DNA of 64,000 bases from assembly GCA_022823945.1 (NCBI GenBank), contig JAJEBK010000014.1, positions 1-64,000 on the forward strand. The letters are read 5' to 3'. Position 1 is the first letter of the stretch, and each line of letters starts with the position of its first letter. Both the position numbers and the translations under genes were made by a program. Positions 48,474-56,681 of this stretch are shown here, one piece after another. Below the pieces are notes generated by a model. It did not search any database. It was not told the origin of the DNA and saw nothing but the letters and a program-made list of their open reading frames with translations. The DNA comes from Anaerolineae bacterium (GTDB lineage: Bacteria > Chloroflexota > Anaerolineae > Aggregatilineales > Phototrophicaceae).

Positions 48474-48751
48474 CCAGGACAATTGCATCAAATTGAATCG
48501 CTGTACAGGGAAATCGTCCCTAATGCTTTACCACCGAGTACACAGAGTACATTGAGTACACCGAGAGCAAGCAAAGGCATTGCGCTCTGTCGGCACGACT
48601 TACGCGGCGAAAAAGAGACATCTCGAAATTTGCTTCCATCCAGCGGCGAAACATCCACGCCACAAGTGCACAAAGTACAGCCATTTACAGCATGCCCGCA
48701 TAACAAATTCTCGGTGTACTCGGTGGTAAAAAATTGATGCGATTGTCCTGG
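48474..48751 (+). mobile_element. Family M MITE-like element, full-length copy 1 (278 bp)
   Basis: Left CCAGGACAATTGCATCAAATT, right AAATTGATGCGATTGTCCTGG (inverted); body aligns end to end with the reverse complement of 58468-58763. Confidence 0.82.
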
Positions 48752-48854
48752 CGGCGATTTTACAAATCATTGCCAATCGCGCGCACCCTCGCTAGAATGA
48801 AAGCTGGAGCGAAGCTTCTGTATCTTATCGCGCGATTGCGAAGGAGAAAACTCA

Positions 48855-50180
48855 ATGAAAAGCTTGATCAGACTATTACTTGTACTCAGCATCTTTGGGA
48901 CGCTTGTGATCGGCATTAGCGCCCAAGACACCGAAATCAGCCTGCTGCAGTGGAGCCATTTCGTACCTCGTTACGACGAATGGTTCGATGCCTATGCTGC
49001 CGAATGGGGCGAGGCAAATGGCGTCGGCGTCTCTGTTGACCATGTCAATTTTACAGAGCTGTTTTCTACGCTGGCGGCAGAAATAGACGCCGGCGATGGG
49101 CATAGCATCGTCGAAGTCCTGTTTTCGCCGGCTTCGTTCATCGATGGCTTGCACGATCTGCGCGATATCAACGAAGCCGCGGCCGAGATGTATGGCGAGC
49201 GCGCCAGCACCTGCGAAGCCGCCTCATACCTGCCCGTCTCCGATACCTGGTATGCCTATACCCATGGCTATGTGCCCGATCCCGGCGACTATGACATCGC
49301 CCTGTGGACAGAAGCTGGCTACCCCGATGGTCCCAAGACTTATGACGACCTGCTCGAAGGCGGACGCGCTATCTTTGAAGCCAGTGGCATCCCGGTCGGC
49401 ATCGGCATGAGCCCCGAGCTGGACAGCCGCATGGCAAACCGCGCCGCTATCTGGAGCTTCGGCGGCAGCATCCAGGACGAAAACGAAAATGTCGTGCTCA
49501 ACAGCGATGAGACGATCGCCGCTGTCAAGTATCTGGCACAGCTGCAAAACGAAGCGATGACCGACGAAGTCTTTGGCTGGACAGCCGCCAGCAACAACCA
49601 GGGCCTGATCGCCGGTGAGCTGAGCTACATTCTCAATTCCAACTCGGCATATCGCAGCTTGCAGAAGATCGACGAAGCGGCTGCCGCCAACATCGGCTTC
49701 ACCCCGGCGCTGGCTGGACCAGCCGGTGCCTATGCTTCATCGCATGTCTGGCAAATCTATGTCATCCCCAAATATGTCGAAGGCGACGAACTGGCGGCCG
49801 CCAAGCAGTTCATCCTCGACCACACCGCCAACTACAGCGATGTCACCTATCACAGCGAGCTTTACAACTTCCCCTGCCTGCCCGGCACCGTGCCCGAGCT
49901 GGACGGCTGGCTGGAGGCCGATCCCTGGGGCAGCGAGCCGCCCAACAAGTTCGAGGTGTTGAAGACGGTCAACGACTGGTCGGTGCATCTGGGCTTCCCG
50001 GGCGTCACGAACCCGGCTATCAGCCAGGTCTTCGCCGAAAGCATCATCCCCAACATGGTCGCACAAGTGGCATTGGGCGAGATGGATGCGGAAGAGGCTG
50101 TAGCGCAGGCGCACGAACGAATCGAAGAAATCTTCAATGAGTGGCGCGCCAGAGGTCTCGTCGGCGGCGGGGATATGTAG
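48855..50180 (+). CDS. ABC transporter substrate-binding protein, paralogue 2
   Basis: EISLLQWSHFVPRYDEWFDAYAAEWG; same length and colinear with paralogue 1. Confidence 0.88.
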   Translation: MKSLIRLLLVLSIFGTLVIGISAQDTEISLLQWSHFVPRYDEWFDAYAAEWGEANGVGVSVDHVNFTELFSTLAAEIDAGDGHSIVEVLFSPASFIDGLHDLRDINEAAAEMYGERASTCEAASYLPVSDTWYAYTHGYVPDPGDYDIALWTEAGYPDGPKTYDDLLEGGRAIFEASGIPVGIGMSPELDSRMANRAAIWSFGGSIQDENENVVLNSDETIAAVKYLAQLQNEAMTDEVFGWTAASNNQGLIAGELSYILNSNSAYRSLQKIDEAAAANIGFTPALAGPAGAYASSHVWQIYVIPKYVEGDELAAAKQFILDHTANYSDVTYHSELYNFPCLPGTVPELDGWLEADPWGSEPPNKFEVLKTVNDWSVHLGFPGVTNPAISQVFAESIIPNMVAQVALGEMDAEEAVAQAHERIEEIFNEWRARGLVGGGDM

Positions 50181-50183
50181 GCT

Positions 50184-50352
50184 GACCCCCACCCCCGGCC
50201 CCACCCCCAGCAAGCTTGGGGTGGGGAGTCATTTCGCGGGGACAGAAGTTTGGGCAGGCGCGGTAACGTTTCGTGAGCGCGGCATAAACTCAAGTCAATC
50301 GGATTTCTCCCCCTTCCCCAGTTCACTGGGGCAAGGGGGCCAGGGGATGGGG
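50184..50352. repeat. Family A-like G/C-arm palindromes upstream of DUF559 gene
   Basis: CCCCCACCCCCGGCCCCACCCCCAGCAAGCTTGGGGTGGGG and CCCCCTTCCCCAGTTCACTGGGGCAAGGGGGCCAGGGGATGGGG. Confidence 0.75.
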
Positions 50353-50357
50353 TTAAA

Positions 50358-50774
50358 ATGGCGGATCGCAAAACTATCCAGGCACGGTCGAAACCTAATA
50401 CCCATACAAAGCGAGAGATTTACGATAACATCAAGTCGCTATCAAGACACATGCGCAAGAATCCGACTTCCGCAGAGGACATCCTGTGGCAGCTTATAAG
50501 AAAGAAACAAATGTTGGGATTCCGTTTCCGCCGCCAGTACGCGATTGATCGTTTCATCGTAGATTTCTATTGTCCCAGCGCCAAGCTTGTCATTGAAGTT
50601 GACGGCGAGGTTCATGATTTGCCGGAGCGCGCGGCTTACGACGCAGAAAGACGACATTATTTGGAATCATTGGGAATCACAGTCCTCCGCTTCTCGAATG
50701 AGCAGATTATTGGCTCAAGAAACGAGGTATTGATGAAATTGAACAATTGGTTGTCGCAGCTTACTTCTGCTTAG
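50358..50774 (+). CDS. DUF559-type endonuclease-like protein
   Basis: RHMRKNPTSAEDILWQLIRKKQMLGFRFRRQYAIDRFIVDFYCPSAKLVIEVDGEVHDLPERAAYDAERRHYLESLGITVLRFSNEQI. Confidence 0.9.
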   Translation: MADRKTIQARSKPNTHTKREIYDNIKSLSRHMRKNPTSAEDILWQLIRKKQMLGFRFRRQYAIDRFIVDFYCPSAKLVIEVDGEVHDLPERAAYDAERRHYLESLGITVLRFSNEQIIGSRNEVLMKLNNWLSQLTSA

Positions 50775-50816
50775 CCCCCTCCCTCCTTGTGGGGGAAGGG
50801 GTTAGGGGATGGGGGA
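50773..50816. repeat. Family A half-element downstream of DUF559 gene
   Basis: TTAGCCCCCTCCCTCCTTGTGGGGGAAGGGGTTAGGGGATGGGGG. Confidence 0.8.
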
Positions 50817-50825
50817 GTGGCACGC

Positions 50826-51881
50826 TTGAGCGTCGTGCAAATCAGCGGACTAAAGAAATACTTTGACGCCGTGCATGCGGTGGATGGCGTCGATTTGTCT
50901 ATCCAGCAGGGCGAGTTTCTGGTCATCCTGGGTCCATCGGGCTGTGGCAAGACGACGCTGATGCGCATGATCGCGGGACTGGAAAAACCGACAGCTGGCA
51001 GCATCCACATTGATGGCGCGGATGTGACCGAGCTGCCGCCGCGCAAACGGGGCGTTTCTATGGTATTCCAAAGTTACGCCCTCTACCCGCACATGAATGT
51101 CTACAACAACATCGCCTTCCCGCTGAAGGCGCAGCGTCGCGAGAAAAAGTTCGACAAAGCGACTATGCGCAGCAAGGTCGAAAATATCGCGAGGCTGCTG
51201 GAGATCGACGAGCTGCTCGACCGGCGCCCCCGTCAGTTGAGCGGTGGGCAGCGCCAGCGAGTCGCCATCGCCCGCGCCATGGTAACACAGCCGGCTGTAC
51301 TGCTGCTGGACGAGCCGCTGAGCAACCTGGATGCCAAATTGCGCGCCAATGCCCGCGACGAGTTGAAAGACTTCCAGCGCTCGTCCAATATCACCGCCGT
51401 CTTCGTCACGCACGACCAGATCGAGGCAATGGGCTTGGGCGACCGCATCGTTGTCATGGAGAAAGGCAAGATCCAGCAGATCGGCACGCCCCAGCGCATT
51501 TATGATGACCCCGCCAACGAATTTGTCGCCACCTTCCTAGGCTCGCCCAGCATGAACATCCTGCGCGCCAAAGGCCACCGCTTCGGTTTTCGTCCCGAGC
51601 ATTTCTTGCCCAAGACGCTGCAAGACAACCCGGAAAACTCCGTGAGCTTTCATTATTTCGTCAAACGAGTCGAATACCTGGGTTCCGACCGCCTGGTATA
51701 TGGCTATGTCGGCGGGCATGAAAACGAGCTGACGCTGGCGAAAGTGCCCTCGAATATCCGCGTCTCGCTGGATATTGACAGCGAATACGAATTTGCTGTG
51801 CATTACGATGACATCAAGTACTTTGACGAGGCTTCGGGCGAGCGGGTCGAAGCACAAGTGGCGGGCGCTGCCTGGCGATGA
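50826..51881 (+). CDS. ABC transporter ATP-binding protein (MalK/UgpC-like)
   Basis: LGPSGCGKTTLMRMIAGLE, LSGGQRQRVAIARAMV, LLLDEPLSNLDAKLR; TTG start likely. Confidence 0.93.
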   Translation: MSVVQISGLKKYFDAVHAVDGVDLSIQQGEFLVILGPSGCGKTTLMRMIAGLEKPTAGSIHIDGADVTELPPRKRGVSMVFQSYALYPHMNVYNNIAFPLKAQRREKKFDKATMRSKVENIARLLEIDELLDRRPRQLSGGQRQRVAIARAMVTQPAVLLLDEPLSNLDAKLRANARDELKDFQRSSNITAVFVTHDQIEAMGLGDRIVVMEKGKIQQIGTPQRIYDDPANEFVATFLGSPSMNILRAKGHRFGFRPEHFLPKTLQDNPENSVSFHYFVKRVEYLGSDRLVYGYVGGHENELTLAKVPSNIRVSLDIDSEYEFAVHYDDIKYFDEASGERVEAQVAGAAWR

Positions 51882-52804
51882 AGCTGCTGCACCTGGGCAA
51901 CTTTCCACTGGACAACCGGCGCTTGATCGGCGCGCTATTTTTGACGCCGGCGCTGCTCTATATTGTGCTGCTGGTCGGCTTCCCATTCGTCCTGTCGATC
52001 GCCTTTGGTTTCTCAGATGTGACCGTCGGCAATACCGACCTCAGTTTCGTCGGCTTTCGCAACTTTCTGGCTGTATGGGAAAATGATATTTTTCGCCAGG
52101 TCTTTGAAACAACCATCCGCTTCACCCTGATTTCGCAAGTATTCATTCTGATCTTCGCCAACATCCTGGCGGTCATCTTCACGCAAGAATTCACTGGCAA
52201 GTGGTTCGCGCGCTTCGTTTTCATCCTGCCCTGGGCGACGCCGGTCTCGCTGGCAATGATCGGCTGGCTGTGGATGCTGGATACCAAATACAGCCCGATC
52301 GACTACCTGCTGCTGCAGCTGGGCTTGCTGGGGCGGGGTGGCTTGCTCAGCGACAATCGCAACCTGTTTTGGCTGGCTGCTCCTGATCTGGCGCAAATCA
52401 GCGTCATCTTCGTGCAAGTCTGGCGCATGACTCCGCTGGCGACCGTGATCTTAATGGCTGGCTTGTCGTCTATCCCCACCGACATCCTCGACCAGGCAGA
52501 AGTCGATGGCTCGCGTTTTATGCGCACGTTGCTGCAGATCAAGCTGCCATTGATCTTGCCGATTATGGTGATTGCCCTGCTCTTCAGCATGATCACCATG
52601 TTCGGCGATATGACCGTGGTCTATGTGCTGACTCGCGGGGGACCGGTCGACTATACCCGTGTGCTGGGTTTGTATTCTTTCCAGGTGGGCATCGAAGGCG
52701 GCAACCTGGCGCAGGGCGCGGCGATATCGCTGTTTGCCTTCCCGCTGCTGTTGGCTATGGCCATCTTCATGCTGCGCACAGCCAGCAGAGCCGAGGTGCG
52801 CTGA
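51878..52804 (+). CDS. ABC transporter permease
   Basis: DQAEVDGSRFMRTLLQIKLPLILPI EAA-like motif; ATGA overlap with the ATPase. Confidence 0.9.
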   Translation: MKLLHLGNFPLDNRRLIGALFLTPALLYIVLLVGFPFVLSIAFGFSDVTVGNTDLSFVGFRNFLAVWENDIFRQVFETTIRFTLISQVFILIFANILAVIFTQEFTGKWFARFVFILPWATPVSLAMIGWLWMLDTKYSPIDYLLLQLGLLGRGGLLSDNRNLFWLAAPDLAQISVIFVQVWRMTPLATVILMAGLSSIPTDILDQAEVDGSRFMRTLLQIKLPLILPIMVIALLFSMITMFGDMTVVYVLTRGGPVDYTRVLGLYSFQVGIEGGNLAQGAAISLFAFPLLLAMAIFMLRTASRAEVR

Positions 52805-53757
52805 TGAATGCGCTGGGCTTCGTACTGACGAACTTCTGGGCGCTGTTGGTCCTGGCGTTTCTGGGGCTGGTGGGCTTGCGCATCGTCTGGCGCGTGCGCA
52901 AATTTGGCGCGACCCGCAGAGAGTTGCGGCATGTGCTGCGGCGCTCGCCCTTTTATTTTGTGGTGCTGGTGTTTTGTTTCTTCGCCGCCGCGCCTTTTTT
53001 GATCATGTTTCTGCACACATTCAAGACCGATGGCGATTTGTATCGTCGGCCGCAGCCCTTTGTGTATCGCCAAGAGCCGACGCTGGAGCACCTGGACGCG
53101 CTCTTCACCAACACCGCCTATCTGGATTTCATCCGCAATTCGGTGCTGGTGGGCGTGGCAGTGGTCATCATCACTTTGCTGCTGTCGCTGCCGGCTGCGT
53201 ATGCGCTGGCGCGGCTGACCGGGCGCTGGGGAGAACGCGCCGGCATCTTGATGTTTCTGGTCTATCTGGTGCCGCCGACCTTGCTCTTCATCCCGATGTT
53301 CCGCATCGTGGTGCTGCTGGGCTTGAAAGACAGCCCGCTTTCGCTGATCGTGGTCTACCCGTCGTTCACGGTGCCATTCAGCATGTGGTTGCTGCAGGGA
53401 TTTTTCAAGGCTGTCCCGCCAGAGCTGGAAGAGGCGGCGCTGGTCGATGGCTACAACCGCGTGGAAGCTTTTTTGCGGGTGGTCTTGCCGCTGTCCTTGC
53501 CGGGCATCATATCAACAGTCGTCTTTACTTTCACACTGACCCTGCACGAGTTCATCTATGGGCTGGTCTTCATCGCCGATACTTCGCAGCGAACCTTGAG
53601 CGTGGGCGTGCCAACCGAGTTGATACTGGGCGATGTCTACTTTTGGCAGCCGCTGCTGGCCGCCGCGCTGATCATTGCCATCCCGGTGGGCCTCGCCTAC
53701 AACCTCTTTTTGGACAGCCTGGTGCAGGGCTTTACCATGGGCGCTGTCAAAGGCTGA
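52804..53757 (+). CDS. ABC transporter permease
   Basis: EEAALVDGYNRVEAFLRVVLPLSLPGI EAA motif; TGATG overlap. Confidence 0.9.
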   Translation: MNALGFVLTNFWALLVLAFLGLVGLRIVWRVRKFGATRRELRHVLRRSPFYFVVLVFCFFAAAPFLIMFLHTFKTDGDLYRRPQPFVYRQEPTLEHLDALFTNTAYLDFIRNSVLVGVAVVIITLLLSLPAAYALARLTGRWGERAGILMFLVYLVPPTLLFIPMFRIVVLLGLKDSPLSLIVVYPSFTVPFSMWLLQGFFKAVPPELEEAALVDGYNRVEAFLRVVLPLSLPGIISTVVFTFTLTLHEFIYGLVFIADTSQRTLSVGVPTELILGDVYFWQPLLAAALIIAIPVGLAYNLFLDSLVQGFTMGAVKG

Positions 53758-53822
53758 CCCAATCATCATCCAGTCATTTATAGGCGCGAGCCATTGTGCC
53801 GCCCGCTTGAACAGAGGTCTCC

Positions 53823-54224
53823 ATGCCCACAATCACAGTGAACATCAATCAGGTCAATGACGCCACCAGCGTCGCGCAAATTCGCAGTCACGCGGTCGAC
53901 ATCGACCGTCCAGCTGCAAAAGGCGGACATGACAAAGGTGCCATGGGTGGCGAGCTGCTGCTGGCTTCGCTGGGCGGCTGCTTCAACAGCAATTTGCTGG
54001 CAGCCATCAAAGCGCGCGACCTGCCCATAGACGACATCGCAATCACCGTAAGCGGCAAACTGGCAGCGACACCGGCGCGATTCAGCTCGGTGGACATGGT
54101 GGTTAGCTCAGCCTATGCCGATCGCAAGACGCTGGGCAAACTGGTGACCATGAGCGAGCGCGCCTGCATCGTCGCCAACACATTGAAGAACGCGGTCGAT
54201 TTGTCGGTGCGCCTGAGCGAATAG
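53823..54224 (+). CDS. OsmC family protein
   Basis: GGELLLASLGGCFNSNLLAAIKARDLPIDDIAITVSG...SERACIVANTL. Confidence 0.9.
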   Translation: MPTITVNINQVNDATSVAQIRSHAVDIDRPAAKGGHDKGAMGGELLLASLGGCFNSNLLAAIKARDLPIDDIAITVSGKLAATPARFSSVDMVVSSAYADRKTLGKLVTMSERACIVANTLKNAVDLSVRLSE

Positions 54225-54237
54225 ACGCGCCGCCGCG

Positions 54238-54726
54238 ATGCCGATATCGGACTACATCAAGAAGATCCGCGCCAAGATCGGCAAGGACTTGCTGCTCGTG
54301 CCGGGTGTGACGGCTGTCGTCATCAATGACCACGCCGAAATCCTGCTGCAGCTGCGACGCGACACAGGCACATGGGCGCCACCGAGCGGCAGCGTCGACC
54401 CGGGTGAGACCATCGCCGAGTGCGCTATTCGCGAAGTCCTGGAAGAGACTGGCATCACAATCTTGCCAGAAGCTGTCGTCGCCGTGCTCTCCGGCACAGC
54501 ATACAATGTGACCTACCCCAACGGCGACAAACTGGCGACAGTGACGACCGTGTTTCGCTGCCGGCCAATGGATGATTCTGCGCCGCGGGTCAACGACGAC
54601 GAGTCACAAGCTATCCGCTATTTCCGCTGCGATGCGCTGCCTGAAAATATGTTGCCGCGCCACCGCTGGATGATCGGCTTGGCGCTGGATGATGGCGAGG
54701 GCGTTTACTTCGACCCGTCGTCGTAA
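54238..54726 (+). CDS. NUDIX hydrolase
   Basis: GSVDPGETIAECAIREVLEETGI Nudix box. Confidence 0.9.
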   Translation: MPISDYIKKIRAKIGKDLLLVPGVTAVVINDHAEILLQLRRDTGTWAPPSGSVDPGETIAECAIREVLEETGITILPEAVVAVLSGTAYNVTYPNGDKLATVTTVFRCRPMDDSAPRVNDDESQAIRYFRCDALPENMLPRHRWMIGLALDDGEGVYFDPSS

Positions 54727-55952
54727 ACCGCGCGGAAGCCCTCGCGTGCAAATTCGGACGGCCACTCGTCTGTCGCACAGAACTGCGCCCCCAGCCGCCC
54801 AATCGCATCGGACGACTTGGCCGCATAGCCATTGCCGCCGGTCGTCACATAGATGCGTCCTGCATCCAGCGCGTCGATATAGGGGTTGCCATGCGCCGTA
54901 TTGGTGATCAGGCAGGGCACGCTGTGATACGACTCCGCCCGCAAGCCAGGAATCATCCTGTGCAGCGCTTCTTTCATCGCCTCGGCGATATCTTGGCGGC
55001 CATCGGTGTGGAACCAGCCCAGCAATTCACTGTCGTTGTGGCGCGCATCAAAGAAGGGCTCGGGCGCTGGCAATTCATCTGTGTTGCCGCTTAGTCCCAG
55101 CTTGATATAAGTTTTGCCATCGGGATAAGGCACAGGCGGCAGCATGTACAGCGAACTGACATCCTCATGCGCGAAAGTGCTGATAATCGAGGGCATTGTC
55201 CGCAGGCGCGCGACTTCATCAGGCGCGACTTCCGCCAGCAAGATAGTATGTCCTTTCGTGCGCAGGTCGAGCTTGCTTTCCAGAAGCGTGTTGCTGTAGC
55301 CGCCAGCACACAGCAAGACCTTCCGCGCGCGAATTGCCTCCTCCTGACCTGTCGGGGGGACCGAGGGGGGTTTGCGCGTGTGTATTGTCACGCCATCCTG
55401 CCCGCATTCGATTGCGGCAACGATCTCGCGGATGACCGCCGCCCCATTCGCACCCGCCGCTGCCAGCTGTGCCGCCACCAGTTGACGAGGATTGATATAG
55501 CCTGCCTCGCCGACCTCGTCCCACGCCACGAAATCATCGCTGAAGCGCAGGTAGGGGTGGGCGGCGCGACAACCCTCGGCATCCAGGCGGCTGTGCGGCG
55601 GCGAAAGCTGCTCGGCGCAGGCATCCAGCTCGGCGATGCGTTCGGGCAGGTCGGTCGCGCGCAGACAGCCGGCGCGATGATGAAAGACAATGCCGCTGGC
55701 TCGTTCAATCGCGGGATATTGCGCGATAGACTCCTGCGCCATCTGTCCCCACATCGGGCTGGGGTCAAGCACGCGCGTGATGCGCCCCTGGTCGTAATGA
55801 CTGGCGAAGACACCATCATGCGTCTTGCGATTTCCTGGCTCGTCCGGTCCGATGATACATACGCGGAGGTTCGGGAAATTCACGGTCAAATGTCGCAGCG
55901 CCGCGCTACCCATCAAGCCTTTGCCAATCACCGCGATATCGTACATTGCCAT
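54705..55952 (-). CDS. FAD-dependent oxidoreductase (DAO/sarcosine oxidase-like) with in-frame family B half-repeat
   Basis: IAVIGKGLMGSAALRHL Rossmann; ARKVLLCAGGYSN preceded by insert KPPSVPPTGQEEA. Confidence 0.85.
   Translation of the reverse strand: MAMYDIAVIGKGLMGSAALRHLTVNFPNLRVCIIGPDEPGNRKTHDGVFASHYDQGRITRVLDPSPMWGQMAQESIAQYPAIERASGIVFHHRAGCLRATDLPERIAELDACAEQLSPPHSRLDAEGCRAAHPYLRFSDDFVAWDEVGEAGYINPRQLVAAQLAAAGANGAAVIREIVAAIECGQDGVTIHTRKPPSVPPTGQEEAIRARKVLLCAGGYSNTLLESKLDLRTKGHTILLAEVAPDEVARLRTMPSIISTFAHEDVSSLYMLPPVPYPDGKTYIKLGLSGNTDELPAPEPFFDARHNDSELLGWFHTDGRQDIAEAMKEALHRMIPGLRAESYHSVPCLITNTAHGNPYIDALDAGRIYVTTGGNGYAAKSSDAIGRLGAQFCATDEWPSEFAREGFRAVYDDGSK
55336..55372. repeat. Family B half-element inside the FAD oxidoreductase CDS
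   Basis: GCCTCCTCCTGACCTGTCGGGGGGACCGAGGGGGGTTT, close to 22766-22803 and 45045-45082. Confidence 0.88.
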
Positions 55953-56044
55953 TCACTCCCGCTTGCTGTCACAGGCAGCTATCCGCGCCCATAGTAATCA
56001 GAAAGCATTTGCAGATACAGAGGCTTTCTTTCCTATCTTGCCGG

Positions 56045-56090
56045 CAGGCAATCGCATCAAATTATTTTGCCACTGAGGCACCAAAATAAG
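56045..56090. mobile_element. Solo end of family M element
   Basis: caggcaatcgcatcaaattattttgccactgaggcac matches the left end at 58468. Confidence 0.65.
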
Positions 56091-56138
56091 TGTAAGTAAG
56101 CCATGCGAAAAAGGGCGATGCTACTCAATTTCCAGATC

Positions 56139-56212
56139 GGTAGGGGCGAGACTTGTCTCGCCCACAACACCACAATGGTTCGTTTGGGCGACTCAAGAGT
56201 CGCCCCTACGCG
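56139..56212. mobile_element. Family C miniature inverted-repeat element, copy 2
   Basis: GTAGGGGCGAGACTTGTCTCGCCCACAACACCACAATGGTTCGTTTGGGCGACTCAAGAGTCGCCCCTAC; inverted ends. Confidence 0.8.
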
Positions 56213-56307
56213 ATTCCATTTGATTGTTGCATCATTTTGTTGGGTCTACTAAATTTAGTTTCAAAGCAGGATAAGGTCATCGGGACACTATATTCACAAA
56301 GGCGATC

Positions 56308-56673
56308 ATGAGCAAACACAGCAGCCAGGTGCCCGCGGACAAGCTGGCGCTCTACAGACAACTGATTGATGCGCATCCAGAGATTGAATTGCGAGGCGGC
56401 CTGAAGTTGCCGTACACCTCGCATCAAGGCAATATGTTCAGCCAGTTGACCAAAGCCGGGGTGTTGGGCTTGCGCATGGGAAAAGCCGAGCGCGCAGCCT
56501 TCATGGCAGAATTTGACGGGGACTTGCTGGAGACTTATGGCACCATTATGAAAGAATATGTCGCAGTGCCCGATCATCTGCTCGAAGACACCCAGCGCTT
56601 GCTGCCTTATCTCGAACAGAGTTATGCCTATGCGAAGACGCTCAAGCCACAGCAGCGCAAGCGCAAGAAATGA
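56308..56673 (+). CDS. Conserved hypothetical protein (possibly TfoX-N/MmcQ-like)
   Basis: HQGNMFSQLTKAGVLGLRMGKAERAAFMAEF; family assignment tentative. Confidence 0.6.
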   Translation: MSKHSSQVPADKLALYRQLIDAHPEIELRGGLKLPYTSHQGNMFSQLTKAGVLGLRMGKAERAAFMAEFDGDLLETYGTIMKEYVAVPDHLLEDTQRLLPYLEQSYAYAKTLKPQQRKRKK

Positions 56674-56681
56674 GGACAGCG

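Noticed and set aside
48465-48737. 90-aa ORF between the SBP genes
   Set aside because: Falls within the family M repeat; more likely a by-product of the element than a gene, though a shared peptide with the second copy is noted.
54705-54726. 22-bp convergent overlap of the NUDIX and FAD oxidoreductase genes as a regulatory signal
   Set aside because: Short tail-to-tail overlaps are common in compact genomes; no evidence of function.
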